Shown in pieces: positions 54,589 to 64,000 of a DNA stretch of 64,000 bases. Source of the DNA: Aralia elata (lineage: Eukaryota; Streptophyta; Magnoliopsida; Apiales; Araliaceae); contig CM068384.1 of NCBI GenBank assembly GCA_034770075.1, positions 41,513,182 to 41,577,181 on the forward strand, written 5' to 3'. The translations under genes were made by a program, and so were the position numbers. Position 1 is the first letter of the stretch. Each line of letters opens with the position of its first letter. The notes beneath the pieces were generated by a model that saw nothing but the letters and a program-made list of their open reading frames with translations, made no database searches and was not told the DNA's origin.

Positions 54589-57500
54589 TGTAATGCCCAT
54601 GAATTTTTAAAATCTTGTACAATTTGTTGTAACATATAAAATTCGTTTTATTTAATTTAACGAATTTGATTGGATCCATGTGGGTATTATTATTTAATTA
54701 TATAAATACGTGGTCCAATAATTTTCTGTGCATTAAAGGGATTCACTGATAGTTGAATAGATTAGTGGGTTAACCCTAAGAATTTAATTGCAAGAAAATT
54801 TGGGAAGTTAATAAATAATTTTATCATTATCGGATTAAACAATTCGAATAAAGAATTTTGGTTAAAATAAATATTTTAAATAATTAATTAATTAGTTTAG
54901 TTATTTAATTTAGAATATTAGAAATGCCATGTGGTTAATTTTAAATTGGGTCATTAATCTTTTATTTAGCTTGGCCCATTTCTTTTCTCCTAAGTCGAAC
55001 CCAAATTTCCTTTTATTTCCTATTGGGGCTGGACCCATTTTCCTTTTATTTTATTGGGTCAAATTTCCTTTTTATTTTCGTTTCAGCCGACCCAATCCCA
55101 TTTGGGGAAGGGGTGAGCCCATTCCTTTTTATTGGATTGGATCCATTTATCCTTTTCTTTCTTTCCATGCCGGGTCAGTTCAGTTCAAAGAGGGTTTGGG
55201 AAAATCCATCGGGTAATGGAATTGAGTATAACTGAGCACAAGAATTGGGACAAGCGATGGGATTAATTGGGGAAAACCGGACCAAAAGAAAATCAATCTC
55301 CAAACCCTCTGTCGAACGGAACCAGTGAAGGAAAAAGGGGAGATTGGAAGCCGAGCAAAACCAAGCCTTCGATCAAATCGGACGGGACAAGGGCAAGTCG
55401 CCAGGCGTGCGCCGGCGACGAAGGGAGTAACCGGTGGACGATTCAAGGGTGAAAGTGGGCGACTGGGGGTTCAACGTTTGGACCAAAGGACTGTTAAGCG
55501 CGGCGACGTGACCAGTAACAACGCACGGCTCGAGGGCCGCCGACGAAGCTAGCTTTAACTCAGATAAGACCGACGCGGACGACTCACTCCTTTTACCTGA
55601 CGGTCACCGGCTCGATCAATTGGGGTTTTGCCCAGCAATTGGGTAAACCTTGTTCTATAAATTGAAGCCCCAACCCACTTGCCAAAGCTGCCGATTCTTC
55701 CTTTGTTCTTGTGAGTCCCAAATTAGGAGTAAAATACATACAAATTAGAAAATTAGGGTTTGAAATTATAAAATTTAGGGAGAGAAATCCAGCGGGAAGC
55801 CACTGTGAATGTCCAGCTGGGTTGAGTATTTTGGACGAAGGAGAAGGATTTCTAGGCGAACAGCACCAAGGTATCTAGCGACTGTATTAGCTTATTCGCT
55901 TTGTATTTACACAGTGTATAATTGTATTGTTGGTATGAAATTGGAAACCTTATTATAACTTTTGGGGTTCAATATCTGTTATCAGTTTGTTTGGTTTTAA
56001 TTTGGGAAACCTGGTAACAAGATATTGGATTCGTTTATAGCAACTGTGATGGGTTTGTTTAATTTTCCATCTTGTGATTGACTATAGTATATATGGTATT
56101 GGATTGTATTGCGTTTCTTGCTGGGAACCTGTAATTGAGGAACCAAAATGGTTCGGTAGTTGTATTATAATTTTGAGTTCAAAATCTGAGTTCTGTTAGT
56201 TGTATCACTGTGATGGTGTAATATACATTGTTTTGGGAAATACAGGAATACTGTGATAGTTCATATGGTTAGGACATTATTGTGATGAACCTTAACAGTT
56301 CTAGCAGTTGGAAGTATTAAGCTTATGCCATATATTTGTTGGATTTGCATTACAATTAAATCTGTGTTGATTTGTTTTGGTTTTTGGATGGCTCTGTTAA
56401 AAGTATAACTATAAACACAAATCCTTGACTTTCTTTTGGGTAGGATATCAGTGCTTGAGGTAATGTTTGAGCCAAAACAGTGTTCGTATGGGTTAACTGC
56501 ACTGTCAATAATATTGTGGGAGAAATTGCTGGCGTTTAATGGGTTAATGTAATAATTAACAATAATCTATTATTATCAATGAATAACAAATAAAGGTAGT
56601 AAATATTTAATAATTAAATATGAATAGAGTTAATAAAACAATTATTATTTATCAATGAGTAAAGGTAATAAGTATTTAATTATTATTGAATAATAATTAA
56701 ATATTAATAAAGTTAATAAAATAATTATTTATTATTTATCAATGAATAATAAATAAAGATAATAAATATTCAATTATTATCTAATTAATAAGTAATAATT
56801 CAATTATTTATTGTTTATTCTTAAATAAACCTAGTAATGAAATTATTTATCCTTAAATAATAAATAAGGATACTAAATGTTAATTATTATTTAATGAATA
56901 ATAATTAAATAAAATCCATAAAGTAACTATTTATTTTTATTTAATTATTAATAAATATTAATTAAGTATGAATAAGTTAACAAAATAATTATTTATTATT
57001 TAATAAATAAAGATAATAAATACTTAATTATTATTTAATTAAATAATAATTAAGTATAAGTAAAGTTAATAAATAATTATTTATTATTTATAAATAAATA
57101 ATAAATAAAGATAATAAATATTTAATTGTTATTCAAATAATATTTGATAATAATTAAGTATGACAAAAGGTAATGAAATAATTATTATCGTAATAAATAA
57201 GGATTGTTAAACCATGTTCAGGGACGGATAATGGTAATAAATCCGGGAAACCAAAGAATAAGTAATCATGATTAGCTACCATCAAGTTAATAGCTAAAGA
57301 TTATTAATTTCTGTTTAGCTAATGTTAATTAGTAATTAAATATAGATGGTGAATTTTACCTGTTGAGTAAAAGGTATAGTGAGAGGTGCCAATATACAAC
57401 TGTTAATTGATAAATCGACTTTACCCAATGATAGGTCACTCGAGATCAATTAATTAAAGCTAAACTATATCTGTAGCTGAGCAAACAGGCAAGTTCCTAA

Positions 57501-58521
57501 CCCTAAACTTCTTACATTATTGCAAGTTCTTCTTTACTCAACTTTTACATTGAGCAAATTTCTAAGCCTTATGCACTATTTTTAATTCGTGAAAAAGGTA
57601 TATATATATATACTGTTGTAAGTTATTCTTTAAGCTTGAGTTTTTATCTCCAAGCATGCCTTAAGTGGTCTAATTACTTTCAAAATTATTCCACATCTGT
57701 ATATTTATTGACATTCGCACTCGTGCATTTGAAATTCATATATTTAAATTCAGGAATTTATAAATCCTTCATGATTAAGTCTGAACCCTTGTTCGGTCAG
57801 ACAAATATGTGAGAATTTATAAAAGCTATCTGAACCAATCAATGGTAAGGATTCTTAGACTGTATGAACACCCTTTATTTATAGGGGAGTACCCCACGTA
57901 CCGTATATAAGGTACAAATAGCAGAATTAAATGTTATGCATATACATAGGGTACGCGAGGCTGATCCCCTCAAGTACGTTATTCTGTAGCCAGTAACCAG
58001 AGGGTCAACCAGCTATTGACTCCTTTGGAAGTTATCGTTCAAAGTCTATTTGACTATCAATTGTTCTAAAAGCAATTATTGTTCTTGCTTCTGATTTTTC
58101 TACTGATGAAATTCCTTAATATCCCTTCATCATGATATATCCTTATTGTCATACTTTAAACTTGCTGGGCAAACTCGTTGCTCATTCTTGCTATATCATG
58201 ATCTCATTGCAGCTAAACCCGAGGCGTCAGGGAAGAACAAAGGGAAGGAAAAGATGAAGTGATAGACTTCATGTAGCAGAAAATAAAATTATGTGTAGTT
58301 AATTACTGTAATGTAATTTAATCCCTGATAGTTATTAGGGTACGGATTGTGTATGTGTTTAAGGTTATTTGTATTCTGGGACTAGTAACACCTTGTAATG
58401 AACAACGTATGTTTATTTTATTCCGCATTTTAGATACCATATGTTGTTATAGGTGGATGTTTGTGTTGGATCGTGATGACCAGATCCGGATATTTGGAGA
58501 CCCGAATTTGGGGGCGTCACA
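54589..58521 (+). repeat. Chromovirus 3' LTR (3,933 bp)
   Basis: Nearly identical to 44613-48543. Differences include CATTCATTT/CATTCCTTT, GGGTCGG/GGGTCAG, a longer TA run near 57600 and GGCCGTCACA/GGGCGTCACA at the end. Followed by TSD CCTTG. Confidence 0.96.
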
Positions 58522-58526
58522 CCTTG

Positions 58527-59380
58527 ACTGCTGATCAAGGTTTCTACTTATTGTAAATAGTTTTTGTAATAGGACTAGTTAGAATTAATTTTTGAAGAAT
58601 TGGAGACAAAAGAGAAAGGAGCGCTTGAAGACCCGTTTGTATTGGAGCCCGCGTTTAAATGTAATAGTTATATTTAAATTTATTCTTGCACCCTAGGTTT
58701 GACCTTTTGGTTCACTTGGTGGCTCTAGTGAACCAAACTAGAATAAAAGTCCATAATCAATCCGGGTAGAATATAGTATTCTATATGTGCATGCTTATTA
58801 TATATATATATATATTATATATTATCCAACATGCTTCGCATGTAAAATAATATGACGCGTATTTTATATATATATGTGCATGCGCGCTAAACAAGATGAG
58901 GCTAATAATAACAAACCCCTCAAAGTAATATATTAAGTCCTAAGCGTTCAAAGATATTTGGAATATCGAACGTCGCCTTCTAGCATGGTAAAACAATAGA
59001 GTATTAAATATTTAATATGAGTTTGTTGTGTCACACAAGGCAAATATTAAATATTTAAGATGTTGCTTTATCACATTTGATGCTTATAAATAGACTGAAC
59101 GATGCTGTTTTGTTGTGTCGCACAAGGACAGTGTTTTTCTTTCGAATATATGGAAGTGCTAGGTTGGACTTAACTTAGATAATTTTGATTCGGATGTGTC
59201 ACACTTGATCAAAATAATCTAAGAGGCAAAGTACAAGGAGTTACATAGTGATGTAATTGACAATAGTTGTCTACCTATTTATTTATATATCGTTTGTTGT
59301 GTCACACAAGGCTATATACATTTGAAATGGGATCCTTATTCTCACTAGCAAACCTTTAATTAGATTTGCCGAACTATATA
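58527..59380 (+). other. Continuation of the Copia leader, with spaced TTGTGTCACACAA motifs
   Basis: Non-coding. Continues the sequence left of the chromovirus target site. A TA run lies at 58798-58815. Four copies of a TTGTGTCACACAAGG-type word recur at about 59026, 59112, 59195 and 59297. No gag ORF is seen before the next LTR at 59381, so the element is either a coding-less derivative or was cut by that insertion. Confidence 0.55.
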
Positions 59381-61180
59381 TGTTAGGTTTGTATAACGCG
59401 AACATGAAATCAAATTACATTAATAAAGCGGAAGCGCGATAAAATCAGATTTTAAAATTTTATACAAACCATCACCATGATCTTTCTTTATGCACAATTA
59501 TTAATTAAACGAAAGAGATGGAGAATAAGAATTATACCCTTGTAGAATTATAGCTTCCTCAGGTACAAGTTCACCTCCAATTCCTTCGCGTTCTCCTTGA
59601 ATTCCACCGATTAAATTCCTTCCTTTGATCAACGTTATCCACCCAAGTGTTTGGCCTCTAGAGGTGATCCACCAAGGAATAATACTTGTTCAAAAAGATG
59701 GGTGTTGGCAAAACCCTAGTTTCTATCTCTATAGAAATTGTAAGTACTCTCTACAATTCTTATGCAAGAGTGTGTAACCCTAATCTATGATAAGACTTCT
59801 CTTATTTATAGATGTAGGAAAACCCTTCCCTAAACTATTTAGGATTATGGTTTCTATTCTAATTAAACTCCTTTAATTAAATTAAACTCCTAATCCAATC
59901 AGGAATTCATGTGAGAGTACTTCTATTAATTAATTTCCAATCCCTATTAGGAATTAAATAATAGTAATAGTAATAATAATAATAAGACTCCTCTTATTAA
60001 TTTATATTTAATATTTCTAAAATATTAAATAATAAATATTAAGCTATTTAATTTATTCTATCTCCATAGACTAAATTAAATACACTTAACTTATTATTAC
60101 AATTATGCCATTTACTTCTTAAATAAATATTTTCCTTTTGCGGTGTGGACCCTTTAGGTTCTCCATATTAAACCGGTTGTGAATAAATCAATTAGAACAA
60201 TTCTAATCTTATTTAAATAAATAAATTAAACTATTTAATTCATTTAAATAAATAATATTTATTCTACAATAAGGGTAAGCCCCCTTAGCGATCAACGACT
60301 TTCCAGATAATATAGATTTCAACATTAATCATAAAAGAACCTTTCAGTGCATAGTTACCGTACAATTCAATCCTTCTACCATACAATATCCCAATTAAAT
60401 ATAAGACATGGAATTACTGTCAAGTCTTATTTTATTTAATTATATGTATTTCGATTCTGAAATGCACAACTCTGATTAATGCAAATTAGAAACTCTTTTC
60501 TAATTTCATTCTGCTTTGGCCAAAGACTTCTGAGTCGTCATTTATCAAATCACATAGGACATTCTCTCCTTTTACTAGAAGTGGTAGATTCTTTGTTGAT
60601 CATTCACCTATTTTCATGTACAACTTATTATACCCAATCATACCCTTTGATATACCCTAAAGGTCTTAAGGGACATGTCAAAGTATAACTCATCATACAC
60701 AAGATACTATGATGATCTCAAGTCCAAGGATCACTTGTACTACTATCACTAGAGGAATTCCTATTGACAGGCGAGTAAAACTCCATTAGTTATTCCTTAG
60801 CGAGCCACGTTTAGTGAACTTATTCTCTAATAAGCACCTACATACTTGCTTTAGTGTCTCCACACAAATGATTATGAGATCAATCATTCTCTTCATAAGA
60901 GCATGCAACGTATGTACTAATCTATCCGGATTCACTAATCCCCTTTTTAATAATCCATCGATTAGGAACAATTTAAGTTTGTGAGCTATCTAGAATTTAG
61001 ATCTCATTAGCATGATCACCATCATGATTCTAAAAGCATTGCTCAAAACTATGGGTTTATCACATTTAATATAACAACACTATGTAGATAATGTAAAATG
61101 CCTTTTAACAACCGAATAAGATTACAAAGTATATGCTACATCATATCAAATATGATTGGCTTGTGTGCATACTACTTTCA
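59381..61180 (-). repeat. Copia 3' LTR, minus strand (1,800 bp)
   Basis: On the minus strand TGAAAGTAGTATGCACAC...AACCTAACA, with TATA box CTATAAATAAG at plus 59801-59811. Flanked on the left by ATATA. Confidence 0.88.
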
Positions 61181-61190
61181 ATCTCCCACT

Positions 61191-64000
61191 TGCACTAAAG
61201 CCAATCGCCATGGTATCTAATACCCTTCTTCTCTAAGTGACGATCATCCTGCTGTTTGGATAAAGCTTCAGTAAATGGATATGCAATGTTGTTCTTGAGA
61301 GTCCACTATCTCTATAGTTACTTCTCCTCTTTCAATGATTCCACTAATCAAATGAAAGTGCCGCAATACATGTTTGAATCCAAGATGAGACTTAGGAACT
61401 ATTCCTAGTTCTGTAATGAACTTTTCATCAAAACAATTAACTTGCAGCTTCATTTACAGCTATATACTTTGTCTTTATCACTAAACAAGCAACACTTTAC
61501 TGTTTGGAACCTTTCCAATTTACTGCACCACCATTCAAGGTAACAATTTACTTTAAAGTGGATTTATTATCGTCTTGGTCAGTCTGAAAAACTTGAGTCT
61601 GTTAAGCCCTCTAGTTTTTATTCAGACCTACCATGAATCATGATCACATCTTTAGTACCGGTTAAGTACCTAAAGATGTTTATCCCTGTCTTACAGTGAT
61701 CTTCTCTAGAATATGACTGATCAACATCAAGCCTAGTATATTCATTGCATACATGATAGTAACTCATGCGATCTCTCTTTCAATTGGAGATAATTTTAGA
61801 TAGATACACTCCATGGCTCATCATCATGAGACCTCTCTTGGAGTTTGCCATGCTAAACGCCTTTAGCATCAAATGAATATACGTTCCTTGGGTCAAGCCG
61901 AACATCCTTTTAGATCTATCTATATAGATTTATATCCCCAATTTATAGGATGCTCCTCCCAAGTCATTCATGGAGGAATGTTTAGACAATATTATCTTTA
62001 CTGATTGTATCATTGGTGTGTTATTCTGTGTCAGTAGTATATCAACATATAATACCAAGAATGTCACAACGCTCCCACTGACCCTTTTGTACACATAAGG
62101 TTCATTCTCATTTTTGATAAAATCAAACTCTTTTGATTGTCTCATCAAAATGAATGTTCCATTTTTGAGAAGCTTGCTTCAATCCATAAATGGATCATTG
62201 CAGCTTATATACACGATTTGCTTCAACCTTTGAAACAAATTCCTCTGTCTGTATCATACATACATTCTCCTCAAGTCTTCATTGAGGAAGGATGTCTCCA
62301 CATCCATTTTGCTAGATTTCGTAATAAGCTGTAATCACAAGCAAAATCCAAATGGACTTGAGCATTACCGGTAATAAGGTTTTATTACAGTCAACTCCTT
62401 GACTTGAAAAACCTTTTAAACAGGTCTGGTCTTATAGGTCTCCACCTTGCCATTTGCCTAGTCTTTCTCTTAAAGACCCATATTCACCCTCTAGGCACTA
62501 TGCCCTTTTTGTGGAGTAACCAGAGTCTATACTTGGTTCTCATACATGGAGTCCATTTTGGATTTCATGGCCATCTGTCATTTCTCTGAGTGTCTTCTAC
62601 TCATAGCCTCATCATATATAACTGGATCATCATCCTCTATGATGCGTACCTCATCATCATCCTCTATGATGAATCCATACCTCCCAGGTATCTTCGGTAC
62701 TCTTCCAGATTTACGATTCGGTTGTGGTACAATAGGTCTATCTACAGGTTCCTCGGTTCGACTTAAAGTGCTTTGTGGTTCTTGAACTCCTTCAAGATCT
62801 ATTACCCTCCCACTAGCTCCTTCAATGATAAACACCTTTATCTAAGAAGGCAGCGTATAGGATTATAGTAATAATACCCTAAACTTTCTTTAGGATATCC
62901 CACAAGTCTGCACTTGTCAGATTTTGTCCCAAACTTATCTTTGAAACTTTTTTCACATAAGGTGGACAACCCCTTATCTTAACATACTTAAGAATAGGAA
63001 TCCTCCCTATCCATAACCTTTATGGAGTCTTGGGGCCAGATTTTTGAGGTTACCTTATTTTGTAGATATGCAACCGTGTCTAGGGTATAACCCCAGATGG
63101 ATACTAGAATGTCGATAAAAATCATTATGGACTGCACCATATCCAACAAGGTACAATTTCTCCTTTTAGATACACCAATCAATTATTGCGTATCAGGAGG
63201 TTTCCATTATGAGAAAATACCATATTTGAGATGATCTAGAAACTCATTGCACAAGTATTCTTTCTTCGATCTGATCAAAGAATCTTAATACTTTGTCAAT
63301 TTGTTTCACTTCTGAATTCTTTAAACATTTCAAATAATTCAGACTTGTATTTCATCAAATACACACATTCAACTCTTTGAATGACCATCTCCTTTTTCTT
63401 TTACTATTTTGTTCAATTTGCAAAATTATTTTTTTATGTAAGTCAAGTATACAAAGTCTATCAAGTAATCTTTCAATTTCAAACAAAACATTATCATTAT
63501 AAATAGAACAACAATTGTTCTTAAATATAATACCAGAACCTTCCTTGTCCAACAACAAAAAGAAATAATGTTTCTAATGAGAACAGGAACATAATAACAA
63601 CTTATTAACTTAATAGACTTGCCCGTAGGCAATGCTAAACTATAAGTTCCTATGGTTCATGCAGCAACCTTTGCTCCATTCCCACACATAATATTACTTA
63701 CTCTTAGTTTAGCTTTCTACTTCTGCTTAGTCTCTGCATTGGATTGCATACGTGAGAACTACAGCCGGTATCCAATACCCAAGTAGAACCTTGACTTACA
63801 GAAAAATTTATTTCAATCATGAACAAACCTATATCTGTAACCGAAGCTTCACTAAGCTTCTTCTGGTTACCCTCTGTAAGATTCTCCTTACAGTTTTCCT
63901 TTCCAGTATCCAGGCTTATTGCAGTGGAAGCAAACTCCTTTGCTATCTGCATCAGTCTTGTTCTTATTGTCCTTTATTTTTGCCTTTCCATTTACCTTCT
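61191..64000 (-). pseudogene. Copia gag-pol, heavily decayed
   Basis: Minus-strand pieces: zinc knuckle CFHCNKPGYWKGN at about 63935-63890, with Tyr where the knuckle His should be, then a stop; protease VLDTGCSSHVCNP (within 63704-63952); integrase traces at about 63460-62850; a linker with QPNRKSGRVPKIPGRYGF (62578-62835); RT SKEFDFIKNENEPYVYKRV and FLVLYVDILLTQN (61930-62148), where only one Asp of YVDD remains; RNase H end KSHLGFKHVLRHFHLISGII (61268-61453). Stops and frameshifts throughout; not functional. Confidence 0.85.

Larger units (their letters stand above)
44613..58521 (+). mobile_element. Ty3/Gypsy chromovirus (Tekay/Del-like), nearly intact, with extra 5' ORF
   Basis: 13.9 kb. 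LTRs of 3,931 and 3,933 bp, TSD CCTTG on both sides (44608-44612 and 58522-58526), primer-binding TGATATCAGAGCT, polypurine AAGGGGGAGAGGA. Internal order: coiled-coil ORF, gag with three zinc knuckles, protease, RT, RNase H, integrase, chromodomain. The integrase-chromodomain order and long LTRs fit the Tekay/Del branch. LTRs differ at about 20-25 sites by eye, well under 1%, so it inserted recently. It sits inside the leader of the Copia element at 42091. Confidence 0.96.
59381..64000 (-). mobile_element. Ty1/Copia element, minus strand, continues beyond window
   Basis: 3' LTR at 59381-61180, polypurine AGTGGGAGAT (plus 61181-61190), then, going up, decayed RNase H, RT, integrase, protease and a zinc knuckle. 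The LTR family is that of 42091-43919, in the opposite orientation. The 5' LTR lies outside the window. Confidence 0.88.

Overview
The window is nuclear DNA of a flowering plant, most likely a eudicot. It is AT-rich, has GT-AG introns, and about three quarters of it is nested LTR retrotransposons of plant lineages (Sirevirus-like and other Copia, Athila-like Gypsy, a Tekay/Del-like chromovirus, a TRIM), with several MITEs and a LINE tail. Nothing in it is bacterial or organellar. I could not fix the species.

Only one host gene is convincing: EXOSC1/CSL4, the S1-domain cap subunit of the RNA exosome, on the + strand from 4594 to 26088. Six exons join without a frame break into 195 codons, the length of the human protein as I remember it. 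The gene is stretched by its third intron (about 15.3 kb), which holds two antisense Gypsy relics (8960-11817 and 11885-15694) and a sense Copia element (15817-22150, TSD AATTA) that itself carries a 1.1-kb TRIM (18125-19208, TSD CAATG). Intron 1 holds a 5'-truncated LINE and intron 5 a small MITE. A MITE packed with ACTTATAAGT palindromes abuts the promoter.

Layout. 1-3905: decayed Sirevirus-like Copia with an extra ORF after pol. 4040-4415: MITE. 4594-26088: CSL4. 26089-28858: non-coding, with two Stowaway-like MITEs. 28861-39038: the 3' part of a minus-strand Sirevirus-like Copia (RNase H end, additional ORF, polypurine tracts, 3' LTR), its LTR split by a complete but coding-deficient Athila-like element (30207-36610, TSD ATGGC). 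39040-42090: LTR fragments with minisatellites. 42091-44612: LTR, primer-binding site and palindrome-rich leader of a Copia element. 44613-58521: an almost intact chromovirus with 3.93-kb LTRs (TSD CCTTG). 58527-59380: continuation of the interrupted leader. 59381-64000: a second, decayed Copia whose LTR is of the same family as 42091-43919 but inverted.

The most notable element is the chromovirus. Its two LTRs differ by only a couple of dozen positions by eye. gag and pol are separated by one in-frame stop and pol has one frameshift. Between the primer-binding site and gag it carries a separate 277-codon ORF for an acidic coiled-coil protein that I do not recognise. This ORF, the possible intron inside its LTR, and the palindromic leader of the neighbouring Copia element are the best candidates for undescribed biology here.
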